Part shown: in pieces, positions 37,331 through 46,610 of the stretch
How positions within the stretch are numbered: position 1 is the first letter of the stretch
How the letters are laid out: each line of letters starts with the position of its first letter
NCBI GenBank assembly: GCA_963783235.1
Contig: CAWAMN010000001.1
Span: forward strand, 558,001 to 622,000
Direction of reading: 5' to 3'
DNA: 64,000 bases
Source: Thiohalomonas sp963783235
GTDB lineage: Bacteria > Pseudomonadota > Gammaproteobacteria > Thiohalomonadales > Thiohalomonadaceae
Notes under the pieces: generated by a model
Databases searched by the model: none
What the model was told of the DNA's origin: nothing
Seen by the model: only the letters and a program-made list of their open reading frames with translations
Translations under genes and position numbers: made by a program

Positions 37331-38368
37331 GTGCGGCAACTGCTGTTCAAGCTTTTGGGTCTGATCATCCTGGTCGTCAGTCTGTTTGGCGGCTGGCAGC
37401 TGATGCGGTACCAGAACTTTGCCGAAACCCCTCTCAACATCGGTGAGGACGGTGTTTCCATCGAGGTGCCTCCGGGCACACCGTTGGCCGTGGTTGCGGC
37501 TCGTCTTGAGGAGCAGGAGGTCATCAGTGACGACCGGCTGCTGATATGGATGGCCCGCTTCAAAGGCGTGGCAGGTGACATCAAGGCCGGGGAATATCAC
37601 CTTCAGCCCGGCACGACGCCGCCCCAACTGCTGCAGCAAATGGTCAAGGGCCGCGTCAAACAGTATTCCCTGACCCTGGTCGAGGGTTGGACCTTCAACC
37701 AGGTGATGGAGGCGGTTAATTCCAGCGTCCATCTTCGACATACGCTGGAGGGAGCCGAACACGAGGCCCTCATGACCCGTCTGGGTTTAGCCGGGGAGCA
37801 TCCTGAAGGCCGCTTTTTCCCCGACACCTACCACTTTCCCCGTGGTACCAAAGACGCCGATTTCCTCCTCCGGGCCCATCAGGTGATGCAGTCCTACCTG
37901 GAAGAGGCCTGGGAGGGGAGGGCCGAGGATCTCCCCCTGAAGACCCCCTATGAGGCACTCATACTGGCCTCGATCGTGGAAAAGGAGACCGCCGTCCCCG
38001 AGGAGCGCCCCCGCATCGCGGGAGTCTTCGTGCGCCGTCTGAAGAAGGGCATGCGCCTGCAGACCGATCCGACGATTATTTATGGCCTGGGAGAGGAGTT
38101 TGACGGCAATATTCGCCGTAGCGACCTGCGCGCCAGCGATAACCCCTACAACACCTACCAACACTCGGGCCTGCCGCCTACGCCTATCGCCATGCCGGGC
38201 CGTGGCGCCATCGATGCGGTTCTCCACCCGGCCGACGGGCAATCCCTCTATTTCGTGGCGCGCGGCGACGGCAGTCATGTCTTTTCCGCCACCCTTAAGG
38301 ATCACAACCGGGCCGTCATCAAATATCAGCTGAATGGCCGCGCACGATCCTTCTCTTCAAACCCCTGA
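37331..38368 (+). CDS. mltG: Endolytic murein transglycosylase MltG
   Basis: 345 residues. One N-terminal TM (~5-23), LysM-like subdomain, then the YceG catalytic domain with PYEALILASIVEKETAVPEE (catalytic Glu) and MRLQTDPTIIYGL. Terminates growing glycan strands at the membrane. GTG start one base after the pabC stop. The usual next genes tmk and holB are absent here. Confidence 0.93.
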   Translation: MRQLLFKLLGLIILVVSLFGGWQLMRYQNFAETPLNIGEDGVSIEVPPGTPLAVVAARLEEQEVISDDRLLIWMARFKGVAGDIKAGEYHLQPGTTPPQLLQQMVKGRVKQYSLTLVEGWTFNQVMEAVNSSVHLRHTLEGAEHEALMTRLGLAGEHPEGRFFPDTYHFPRGTKDADFLLRAHQVMQSYLEEAWEGRAEDLPLKTPYEALILASIVEKETAVPEERPRIAGVFVRRLKKGMRLQTDPTIIYGLGEEFDGNIRRSDLRASDNPYNTYQHSGLPPTPIAMPGRGAIDAVLHPADGQSLYFVARGDGSHVFSATLKDHNRAVIKYQLNGRARSFSSNP

Positions 38369-38414
38369 GGGCCATTCGGCCCCCCGTGGGAGTGGGGGCG
38401 GGCTCAATCCGCCC

Positions 38415-38597
38415 TCACCGAACCGAAAGAATCAATAAAACGATAAATCCCACCACCGCCGCCAGTGGCACCAGCAGGCCTTTCCAGTCGGCACTTGTGG
38501 CCTCCCGGCTCTGAGCCATCATCTGTTTGGCCCGGGGCAGCAGAAACACTATCATGGCGCCAATAAGCAGGGCCGAACCCCATTTCATCCAATCCAT
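38415..38597 (-). CDS. Small two-TM membrane protein, unknown
   Basis: 60 residues, MDWMKWGSALLIGAMIVFLL start, TMs at ~5-22 and ~40-58 separated by a polar linker (RAKQMMAQSREATSADWK). Not recognised. Clear membrane topology and its own spacer favour a real gene over a chance frame. Confidence 0.55.
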   Translation of the reverse strand: MDWMKWGSALLIGAMIVFLLPRAKQMMAQSREATSADWKGLLVPLAAVVGFIVLLILSVR

Positions 38598-38707
38598 GCG
38601 TTTAAATCTCTTCAGTTGCCGATAACTGCACCGGCATTCCCCGTAAAGCCCGGTTTATTGGGCAGAAGGAGAAGTCACCGGGCCTCAGATATCGTACCAC
38701 CCACAAA

Positions 38708-38732
38708 AAAGCCCCGGAAAAACCGGGGCTTT
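38708..38732. terminator. Terminator after the BI-1 gene
   Basis: AAAGCCCCGG / CCGGGGCTTT, 10-bp stem, 5-nt A loop, 24 bp after the stop codon of the leftward BI-1 gene. Symmetric flanks make it usable in both directions. Confidence 0.8.
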
Positions 38733-38756
38733 GTGACGAATGCGACTGGAATCCCG

Positions 38757-39431
38757 TCAGTCATCACCACCGGCAAATGCCGCCAGCAGATTCAACAGAT
38801 GGATAAAGATGTTGAAGATGCTCAGGTAGAGACTCACCGTCATGAGCAGATAATTGCTTTCGCCGCCATTCACCATGCGCCCGGTGTCATAGAGGATGAA
38901 ACCGCTCATCAGCATGATGACCACCGCGGAGATGGTCAGCGAAAGGGCCGGGATCTGCAGGAAAATGTTGGCCAGAATCGCCCCGAGAATTACCAGCATG
39001 CCCACGAACAGGAAACCGCCCATGAAGCTGAAATCCCGGCGTGTGGCCAGGGCGTAGCCGGACAGTCCCAGGAATATAACGCCCGTGCCGCCCAGAGCGG
39101 TACCAACAATCTGTGGCCCATTCGATAGCGACAGGTACATGGCCAGCGTGGGGCCGAGACCGAAGCCCAACAGCCCGGTAATCGCAAATACCACGCCCAG
39201 ACCCGCCGTAGAATTAGCCGTGCGCGGCAGCACCAGCCAGATCAGTAGCATCGCTCCGCCCAGTGTCAGCAGGGACATCATCGGCGGCACCTGCATGACC
39301 AGAGAAACACCCGCCATCAACGCACTGAAAAGCAGCGTCATGGCCAGCAGCGTGTACGTGTTCCGGATCAGTTTATTAGTTGCCAAGGCCGATTCGGCCG
39401 AACGGGCAACCGCGCTATTATGGGGATTCAT
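38757..39431 (-). CDS. Bax inhibitor-1/YccA family membrane protein
   Basis: 224 residues, seven predicted TMs. The N-terminus MNPHNSAVARSAESALATNK leads into RNTYTLLAMTLLFSALMAGV, and the C-terminus carries FILYDTGRMVNGGESNYLL and SLYLSIFNIFIHLLNLLAAF, family marks. E. coli YccA modulates FtsH; other members leak Ca2+. Function here unassigned. Confidence 0.9.
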   Translation of the reverse strand: MNPHNSAVARSAESALATNKLIRNTYTLLAMTLLFSALMAGVSLVMQVPPMMSLLTLGGAMLLIWLVLPRTANSTAGLGVVFAITGLLGFGLGPTLAMYLSLSNGPQIVGTALGGTGVIFLGLSGYALATRRDFSFMGGFLFVGMLVILGAILANIFLQIPALSLTISAVVIMLMSGFILYDTGRMVNGGESNYLLMTVSLYLSIFNIFIHLLNLLAAFAGGDD

Positions 39432-39581
39432 GGGTACTCCTCGTCAGTTTTGGAAACCTTTCCGAACGACAACGTCCTGTCTATGACCGGTTTCACGGCG
39501 CATCGTTCCTAAGCATACCGTTACGCTCGGGAGAATCAAGCTGGAAACCATAAGGGTTGATCGGTTAAGCTTCTGCCCGCT

Positions 39582-39671
39582 GGAGAGGTGGCTGAGCGGT
39601 TGAAAGCACCGGTCTTGAAAACCGGCAGAGGTTAACGCCTCTCGAGGGTTCGAATCCCTCCCTCTCCGCCA
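39582..39671 (+). tRNA. tRNA-Ser(UGA)
   Basis: 90 nt class II tRNA: acceptor GGAGAGG/CCTCTCC, D-arm, anticodon loop CTTGAAA (anticodon TGA), long variable arm, T-arm GGTTCGAATCC, encoded GCCA end. Confidence 0.97.
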
Positions 39672-39680
39672 GATAGGCAA

Positions 39681-39705
39681 AAAGGCCCTGCTTTGCAGGG
39701 CCTTT
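39681..39705 (+). terminator. Terminator after tRNA-Ser
   Basis: AAAGGCCCTG / CAGGGCCTTT, 10-bp stem with CTTTG loop, starting 10 bp after the tRNA end. Confidence 0.85.
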
Positions 39706-40026
39706 CTCATTTCTGCCAGCTGAATCAATCACCCCTCTTCTCCTGGGGGCTTTGCTCCACCGCTAGCGGAGCCGGCTTTTGGCCCTGGAGTCCTGAACCA
39801 CCCGCTGTATCTGGCTCTCTCCACGTTCTGGATCGTCCCATCGAGTCCGTTACCACCTATCGCCGGGAGTGATCTCATCCAAGAGCGATCATACTGGTAT
39901 TCACTATCATTATAAGCGCGTCGTTCTTATCGACGTCATTTCAGCCTTTTGCTCGTGGCTGACTTGGTCGGGTGACTAAATAGATGCTCCGAAATGGTAT
40001 CCAGTCACCTCCATATCCGAATCCTG

Positions 40027-40722
40027 GCTTCTGGTAGGAGCCCCGCGCCGGGGCGATTGCCGACCCTATCGCGGCGACGCGCCGCTCCTACCGGGGTGGA
40101 TACGAATTTGGAACACGTATTTAGAGCACCGAACGGATAAAATCCCGAGCGGGATGCAAATCATTGATATCGGGCGTCGGCCGCAGGGATGTATTCACGG
40201 AACTCCCAAAATCTATGACTTGCGCCTCGCTCCACGTAATCGGATCGGTGCTCTAGCAGGCTGTTGAAAAACACCCTCTCCAGAGGGAGAGGGCTGGGGT
40301 GAGGGGACTCAATAAAAGGCAAGTTACTAATTTGATTTCCCCTCATCCTAACCTTCTCCCTCAGGGAGAAGGGACAAAAACCTTTTTCAACAGCCTGCTA
40401 AGTTCTCGCTTTGAGAATGGGGATTTAAAGCAGCGAAGCGTTGCTGGCGGTTTTTACGCCACAGTGAGCCCAGAGAGCCGCCGGCGGACGGGGTGCAGTT
40501 CTTTTGAGCTTCCGAAACTTTGGGCACCGCAGTAAACACGATCCTTTTCCCGCTCCATCACAATGAACGACTGAAGCGGCGCAACCAATCTTTCCTTGAT
40601 CATCCTTTTTGTCCTACCGAAAAACTAAATACGTGTTCCAAATTCGTATCCACCCGGGTAGGAGCGGCGCGTCGCCGCGATAGGGTCGGCAATCGCCCCG
40701 GCGCGGGGCTCCTACCAGAAGC
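40027..40722. repeat. Foldback element with 98-bp inverted arms
   Basis: 40027-40124 and 40625-40722 are reverse complements with one mismatch in 98. Each arm starts GCTTCTGGTAGGAG, contains a GC-rich palindromic core (GGAGCCCCGCGCCGGGGC and GCGGCGACGCGCCGC) and ends near GGAACACGTATTTAG. The 500 bp between hold a second small inverted pair (AGCACCGA 40125-40132 / TCGGTGCT 40245-40252) and the nested MITE. No transposase frame inside. Confidence 0.8.
40254..40400. mobile_element. MITE-like palindromic element, copy 1
   Basis: Perfect 18-bp terminal inverted repeats TAGCAGGCTGTTGAAAAA at 40254-40271 and their complement at 40383-40400. Inside are CCCTCTCC/GGAGAGGG-type hairpins, making nearly the whole 147 bp foldable. 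A related copy lies at 47741-47837. Too short to code; presumably mobilised by a transposase elsewhere. Confidence 0.7.
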
Positions 40723-41078
40723 TTTCGGGGCATATATATAGCCGTCCCTCCAGGCAGATTACGAAAACGGGTGGGGCAGGACCCGGGTAGACGGCTGCAC
40801 GGAAACCGAGGCTTCAGAGGTGCCCCCCGTTTACAGCTTTTGGGATTGGTTGTCTTCACTCCGGCCGCGAGTCAGGACCTGATAGCTGAGGATCGAAAAA
40901 AACGCAAATATCTGAGCGTTGTCCGTCCCTCCATCGATACCGGATCGAGAAATTTCCTCCCGCATAGCTCCTGCCATCGAATTTTTTTGTGACGGAACCA
41001 GAAATTTTCAAACTAACGACTACTATTTTGTGGATATATCCAGACCGCTGCTGCGGAAAAAGAGATCAGGGAGATTGA

Positions 41079-42221
41079 ATGATTGTTCGAGCGTTTGGGC
41101 TGTTTTTGGCCGTCGTCCTTTTTGTCCCTGCCCTGACGGCACAGGCCGTCGGCACGAGGGGTACTGAGCTGTTCGTGGTTCCAGAGCAGCGCGTTGATCA
41201 CCGGGCGGTTCTAGGCGGCACAGTAATCCCCTCGAGGCAGGTCACCATCGCGGCCCAGTTGCCCGGTCGCGTGGAGTTTGTCGCCGGTTCGGAAGGCGAC
41301 ACCTTCCCCGACGACACCGTACTCGTGGCGCTTGGGGAGGATGCACTGCTGGCCCGTCGACGGGCAGCCCTGGCGCAGATGGGCAACGCCGATGCCGAAC
41401 TTCGCAACGCGGGAGTTCAATTCAACCGCGAGCTCGTCAGTCCCGGGTCGAACCGGTCCATGCCCGGCATGGGCATGCCCTCGATGTTCGACAGCTTTTT
41501 CACCCGCGGCATGTCGGACATGATGGGGTACCGCGATTCCGGACTGGAAAGACATGCGGATATTTTCGCTCGCCAGACCCGTGTACAGCAGGCACGCAGC
41601 TCTTTCACGCAGGCGCGTTCGAAGCTGGAGGAGATTGACGCGAAGCTTCGCGACACGCGCGGGCGCGCCCCCTTTGATGGCGTAATCACCGAGAAACTGG
41701 TGGAGGTGGGGGATACGGTCCAGCCCGGGCAGCCACTGCTTCGTTACGCCGATACCGAATTTCTGCAAATCGCCGTGGAGGTGCCTTCCCGTCTGATGCC
41801 CGGACTGCGCGAGGGCATCACCGTACCGGCACGCCTCGATGTACATAACGCGCTAGTCAACGCGAAAGTCACCCAGGTTTTCCCGATGGCCGATCCGGGC
41901 CGCCATACCGTCAAAGTGAAATTTGATCTGCCCTCATCGGCACCCGCAGCGCCCGGCATGTATGCCGAAGTCATGGTGCTCGATACCACGACACCGGCGG
42001 AAATCAGACCGGTCGTTCCCATTTCGGCACTGGTCCGGCGGGGCAGTTTGCCGGCCATTTTTGTCGCTACCGAAGAGGGCAAAACCGAACTGCGGCTATT
42101 GAGAGTGGGGGAGCGCGTCGATGCAGAACACATCGCTGTGCTCTCCGGAGTTCGCGCCGGAGAACGTGTCATTGTGAACCCCGATCCGGGGCTGCGATCC
42201 AGCCATGGGCCCGCGCGGTAA
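41079..42221 (+). CDS. RND/HlyD-type periplasmic adaptor
   Basis: 380 residues with a signal peptide (LFLAVVLFVPALTAQA, cleavage after ~residue 23). Biotinyl-lipoyl halves (VTIAAQLPGRVEFVAG and GRAPFDGVITEKLVEVGDTV), a helical hairpin carrying an unusual Met/Gly/Phe-rich insert (MPGMGMPSMFDSFF), and beta-barrel/MP domains. First gene of an operon with the RND permease (46-bp gap). Substrate unknown; Met-rich stretches occur in some metal-export adaptors, but this is only suggestive. Confidence 0.88.
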   Translation: MIVRAFGLFLAVVLFVPALTAQAVGTRGTELFVVPEQRVDHRAVLGGTVIPSRQVTIAAQLPGRVEFVAGSEGDTFPDDTVLVALGEDALLARRRAALAQMGNADAELRNAGVQFNRELVSPGSNRSMPGMGMPSMFDSFFTRGMSDMMGYRDSGLERHADIFARQTRVQQARSSFTQARSKLEEIDAKLRDTRGRAPFDGVITEKLVEVGDTVQPGQPLLRYADTEFLQIAVEVPSRLMPGLREGITVPARLDVHNALVNAKVTQVFPMADPGRHTVKVKFDLPSSAPAAPGMYAEVMVLDTTTPAEIRPVVPISALVRRGSLPAIFVATEEGKTELRLLRVGERVDAEHIAVLSGVRAGERVIVNPDPGLRSSHGPAR

Positions 42222-42267
42222 CCGGCTGCACGGAATGAAACGAAAACGATAAGAAAGTCGGCAGGCC

Positions 42268-45200
42268 ATGACTGAAGAAAACAACACATCTGATTTGAAA
42301 AACGAATACGACCACGGGGAGTCGCTGGGCCTTGCGGGCCGTACCGCGCGAGCGTTCATTCATTCGCCGCTTTCGCCCCTGCTATTTTTCGTGATGCTTG
42401 TGGTGGGACTGCTCGGCCTTATATTCACACCCCGGCAGGAAGATCCGCAAATCTCCGTTCCGATGGTGGACGTGTTTGTGAAGTATCCCGGCGCATCATC
42501 CGAACAGGTAGCGAGTCTTGCCATCGATCCGCTGCAGCGGATCATGAGCGAGATCCCCGGGGTCAAGCACGTCTATTCGGTCTCTCGCCACGGAGAAGGC
42601 ATGGTCACCGTGCAATTTGTTGTCGGTGAAGAGATGGGCCCATCCATTGTCAAGGTTCATGACAAAATCCAGTCCAACCTCGACAAGATTCCGCCCGGTG
42701 TTTCGATGCCTCTGGTCAAACCCAAAGGGATCGATGATGTGCCGGTGGTTACCTTGACCCTGTGGTTGGAGATGGTGGACGACGGCACCCTGCGGACACT
42801 GGCACTTGATCTCCTTCAGCGCCTTAAGCAGATCCCGAATACCGGACAGGGCTTTGTGGTCGGAGGCAGGCCCGAGCAGGTCAGGGTGGAAGTACAGCCC
42901 GAGCGTCTGGCCAGCTACAACATCTCCCTGGAACAGGTCGCCACTACCATTCGCACCGCCAACAGCGAAAAACAGGCCGGGAGCCTCGAGGCCGGCAATC
43001 AGTCGTTTACGGTCTACACCGGCGCCTTTTTAAACAGTGCCGAAGACATTGAAAGGCTCGTGGTGACAAACAATGCCGACGGGCCGATCTATGTGCGCGA
43101 CATCGCTGAGGTGTTCCAGGGGCCGGCCGAGACATCGAATCTCGTTGGCTTCTACAGTGCCGATGCCAACGCCAACGGCGTTCCTGCCGTGACCCTTGCT
43201 TTGGCGAAAAAGGAGGGGGCCAATGGCGTCACCGTTGCGAACGCCATTATCGAAAAAGTCCAAAGCCTCAAGGGTCAGCTGATCCCGGGCAACGTCAACG
43301 TCGATATAACGAGAAATTACGGCGAGACCGCCAACGACAAAGTCAACGAACTCATATTCAAACTGTTCATCGCCACGGCCGCCGTGGCCATTCTGGTCTG
43401 GGTGTCGCTGGGCATTCGGCCGGGGCTGGTGGTGCTGTTTGTGATCCCGGTGGTCATTCTGGTGACGGTCTTCGCCGCGTGGGTGCTCGGATTCACCATC
43501 GATCGGGTCAGTCTTTTCGCTCTGATCTTCTCCATCGGTATCTTGGTGGACGATGCCATCGTGGTGGTCGAGAACATCTACCGACGCTGGTTGGCGAAAG
43601 GCGCCATGGCTACCTCGACGGCGGTCGACGCTGTACGTGAGGTCGGCAACCCCACCATTCTCGCAACCTTCACGGTAATTGCGGCCCTTCTGCCGATGGG
43701 GTTCGTCAGTGGAATGATGGGTCCCTATATGGCTCCGATCCCGGCCCTCGGGTCGGTCGCGATGCTGTTTTCGCTTTTCGCCGCCTTCATCTTCACGCCG
43801 TGGCTGGCAATGCGAATTCGGCCGAGCATGGGCCAACTGCGCCACGCCGAAGAGCGGGAACATCGACAGAACCAAAAGCTGGAGCGATTCTTCCGGGGCC
43901 TGCTGCTGCCGATCATCAATGATCGGAAGCTCGGTCGTTTGACGCTCGGCGCCATCATTATCGCCTTCTTCGCCTCCTGCGCGATGTTCTACACCACGGC
44001 GGTCACGGTGAAGATGCTCCCGTACGACAACAAACCCGAATTTTCGGTGGTGATCGATCTTCCGGAGGGTACCGCCCTGCCGATCACTGCCAATTTGACC
44101 GGGCGTTTGGCGGAGAAAGTTCGCGAAATACCCGAGGTCACCGCTCTTCAGAGCTATGTGGGGACCGCGCAGCCGTTCGACTTCAACGGCATGGTGCGCC
44201 ACTACTATCTCCGCAAAGAGCCCTGGCAGGGTGAATTGCACGTGCAGCTACTGGATAAAGCGGAGCGCGAACGCTCCAGTCATGCCATTGCGGTAGCGAC
44301 CCGGGAATTGTTGACGCCGCTTGCGAAACAGAGCGGTGCGCGTCTGACTGTCGTGGAGATGCCGCCGGGGCCCCCGGTGCTGCAGTCAATCGTGGCCGAA
44401 ATCTACGGACCCGACGCGGCCACCCGCCGACAGGTGACGCAGAAAATGACCGACACCTTCGAGGATGCCGAAGGGGTGGCGGATGTCGACAACTATATGC
44501 CCGAGGCTCACGACGTCTGGCGCTTCGAAGTGGATACCGAGAAGGCGGTCCGGCGGGGAATTTCGGTGGATGCCATCAACCGCAGCCTCTCGATGATCAT
44601 GGGCGGCCACCGTCTGGGCGATGTCAAGCAGGGAACGGTGCTCGATCCCACTTACATCGTTTTGCAGGCACCCCTGTCCGTCAGGGCCCGAATTACCCGC
44701 TTGGGTGATCTGCCGATTCCGGCTCCCGACGGGACCACTGTCCCTCTGGCGGAACTTGGTCGCTTCGTGCAGGTGAGAGAGGACCCGGTGATCTACCACA
44801 AGGACCTTCGTCCGGTTGAATACGTGGTGGGCGATGCCGTGGGCCGGCTGGCTGCACCCATTTACGGCATGTCCGAGGTTGAGGCGCTCTTGGCGGACTA
44901 CCGGACACCGGACGGGGCCAAGCTCGAAGGCAACTATCTCGGCCCGCCGCCGAACGACGCCACGTCAGCCTTCGAGTGGACCGGCGAATGGACCGTAACC
45001 TACGAGACCTTCCGCGACATGGGAGCCGCTTTCGCCGTCGCCCTGGTGCTCATCTATATCCTGGTGGTCTGGGAGTTCGGCAATTTCCTCGTGCCACTGG
45101 TGATCATGGCGCCGATTCCGTTGACCCTTATCGGCATCATTCCGGGCCATTGGATTGTCGGCCACCTCAGCGGAGACAAGGCGGCGGAATTTACCGCCAC

Positions 45201-46164
45201 CTCGATGATCGGGTTCATCGCCCTGGCGGGGATCATCGTTCGCAACTCCATTCTTCTGGTGGACTTCTCCAAGCACGAAATCGAGAAGGGGCGTGATGTC
45301 CGCGACGCGGTCATTCTGTCGTGCAAGACCCGGACTCGCCCCATTCTGATCACCGCCTTTGCCCTGGTCGCCGGCTCCAGCGTGATCCTGTTCGACCCCA
45401 TATTCCAGGGCATGGCCATTTCCCTGCTGTTCGGGGTTCTGGTCTCGACCCTGCTCACGCTTGTGGTCATCCCGCTGGGCTGTATCTCTGCGCGCCGTGC
45501 CTTCTGTCCGGCAAACGGCGGCGAGTCCGGCACGTGTGGGCCGCAACGTTCCGAGGGCCGAAAAGACGCTTCTGTTCCGTTGGGCGAGCGCGCCGGGGCT
45601 GCCGCAGGGCTGGCCGCGGCCTTCATCACCAGCCTGGTGGGGAACCTGCGAAGAGGCGTTGCTGCTCTGCTACGGCTCTTCGACGCTCTCCGGCAACGTG
45701 CGTCGTCAGTTGCGTCGCTCGCCGAAACGGAACCTGCGATGGCCATGGGTGATTACGCCCCGGATTCGGGGGCGCGGCCGGAGCCGGCGTCGTTCACCAG
45801 CGAGCCCTCCGGTGCAATGGAGAGCGAGTCGTCGCGCCCGCAAAGCAAAGAGGGGGTGGAACCAACACCCGGGAAAGAAACGCCAGTAAGTGGGGGCAGT
45901 CACGCAGCGTCGGAGCGATCGGCCCCGCAAAAAAGCGCTCCTAAAAAGAAAGCCGCTTCGAAGAAGTCAACGGAAAACCAACCGTCACAGCGGAAGAGTG
46001 CCAGTTCGCGAAAAAAGGCCCCGCCGAAAAAGTCGCCAACCAAAAAAACGGCACCGAAGAGAGCCAACACGAAAAGTGAGCGACGCGGCGTTGGCTCGAA
46101 GCCCGGGCTCGAGAGTGAAAGCGACAGCAAAGTGACTGGCGAAAGTAATCGGGGACAAGGATGA
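42268..46164 (+). CDS. RND efflux permease with long Lys/Ala-rich C-terminal tail
   Basis: 1298 residues. Residues ~1-1070 form a complete RND pump: TM1 after a 30-residue cytoplasmic N-terminus, porter domain, ILVDDAIVVVENIYRRW in TM4, second repeat, and the final TM ending VVIPLGCISARRAF. Another ~225 residues follow: an amphipathic/hydrophobic stretch (AGLAAAFITSLVGNLRRGVA), an acidic/Ser/Pro segment, then a Lys/Ala/Ser-rich histone-H1-like tail (SAPKKKAASKKSTENQ, KKAPPKKSPTKKTAPKR). Normal RND pumps end soon after TM12. The stop overlaps the next secreted-protein gene by 4 bp. Confidence 0.88.
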   Translation: MTEENNTSDLKNEYDHGESLGLAGRTARAFIHSPLSPLLFFVMLVVGLLGLIFTPRQEDPQISVPMVDVFVKYPGASSEQVASLAIDPLQRIMSEIPGVKHVYSVSRHGEGMVTVQFVVGEEMGPSIVKVHDKIQSNLDKIPPGVSMPLVKPKGIDDVPVVTLTLWLEMVDDGTLRTLALDLLQRLKQIPNTGQGFVVGGRPEQVRVEVQPERLASYNISLEQVATTIRTANSEKQAGSLEAGNQSFTVYTGAFLNSAEDIERLVVTNNADGPIYVRDIAEVFQGPAETSNLVGFYSADANANGVPAVTLALAKKEGANGVTVANAIIEKVQSLKGQLIPGNVNVDITRNYGETANDKVNELIFKLFIATAAVAILVWVSLGIRPGLVVLFVIPVVILVTVFAAWVLGFTIDRVSLFALIFSIGILVDDAIVVVENIYRRWLAKGAMATSTAVDAVREVGNPTILATFTVIAALLPMGFVSGMMGPYMAPIPALGSVAMLFSLFAAFIFTPWLAMRIRPSMGQLRHAEEREHRQNQKLERFFRGLLLPIINDRKLGRLTLGAIIIAFFASCAMFYTTAVTVKMLPYDNKPEFSVVIDLPEGTALPITANLTGRLAEKVREIPEVTALQSYVGTAQPFDFNGMVRHYYLRKEPWQGELHVQLLDKAERERSSHAIAVATRELLTPLAKQSGARLTVVEMPPGPPVLQSIVAEIYGPDAATRRQVTQKMTDTFEDAEGVADVDNYMPEAHDVWRFEVDTEKAVRRGISVDAINRSLSMIMGGHRLGDVKQGTVLDPTYIVLQAPLSVRARITRLGDLPIPAPDGTTVPLAELGRFVQVREDPVIYHKDLRPVEYVVGDAVGRLAAPIYGMSEVEALLADYRTPDGAKLEGNYLGPPPNDATSAFEWTGEWTVTYETFRDMGAAFAVALVLIYILVVWEFGNFLVPLVIMAPIPLTLIGIIPGHWIVGHLSGDKAAEFTATSMIGFIALAGIIVRNSILLVDFSKHEIEKGRDVRDAVILSCKTRTRPILITAFALVAGSSVILFDPIFQGMAISLLFGVLVSTLLTLVVIPLGCISARRAFCPANGGESGTCGPQRSEGRKDASVPLGERAGAAAGLAAAFITSLVGNLRRGVAALLRLFDALRQRASSVASLAETEPAMAMGDYAPDSGARPEPASFTSEPSGAMESESSRPQSKEGVEPTPGKETPVSGGSHAASERSAPQKSAPKKKAASKKSTENQPSQRKSASSRKKAPPKKSPTKKTAPKRANTKSERRGVGSKPGLESESDSKVTGESNRGQG

Positions 46165-46610
46165 CGAGATTCAAATCCACACTGGCTGCGCTCGGCTTGA
46201 TGGCCCTGTGTTCCGCCGGCGCCGAAACGCCAAGCAGTCAGGACAGATTGGCGGTGCCGGCGCCACCCGGCCCCTATCAGAGTTCGCAGCCCTATCTCTT
46301 GCCGGAAGGTGGCCGAGAGGAGGGAGGGGCCTACGGCTACTACGGTGCGATGCAGTTTCCCCTCCCGGGACGGCATCGTCCCTATTCGGGGCCGGGTCGT
46401 TACTGGGCGCCCTCGGACTGGCAACAAGAGGGGAACCGGCAGCGATTTGCGACGCAACCCATGCCGCCTTGGGGCGAGCCCAGAGGCGAACTGCGGCGCG
46501 ACGGTGATCCCACCCGGACTCGGGGGGGAGGCCGTCCGCAGCCCCGCGTGGGTTCTGGCGCTTTGCAAGGCGACTCTCATCAGGGACTCGATGATCGAAA
46601 CAGGCAGTGA
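46161..46610 (+). CDS. Secreted Pro/Gly/Tyr-rich protein, unknown
   Basis: 149 residues with a signal peptide (STLAALGLMALCSAGA, cut near residue 21). The mature part is low in hydrophobics and rich in Pro, Gly, Arg, Gln and Tyr (GGAYGYYGAMQFPLPG). No domain recognised. Overlaps the RND permease stop and the next secreted gene (4 bp each), so one operon is likely. May be part of the extracellular or periplasmic material exported or organised by this pump. Confidence 0.65.
   Translation: MTRFKSTLAALGLMALCSAGAETPSSQDRLAVPAPPGPYQSSQPYLLPEGGREEGGAYGYYGAMQFPLPGRHRPYSGPGRYWAPSDWQQEGNRQRFATQPMPPWGEPRGELRRDGDPTRTRGGGRPQPRVGSGALQGDSHQGLDDRNRQ

Larger units (their letters stand above)
39706..41078. 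other. 1.37-kb gene-free region rich in inverted repeats
   Basis: No convincing coding frame on either strand. It contains a 98-bp inverted repeat pair and a nested palindromic MITE-like element. The flanks (39706-40026 and 40723-41078) show no homology I recognise. The final ~80 bp must contain the promoter of the rightward RND operon. Confidence 0.6.
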
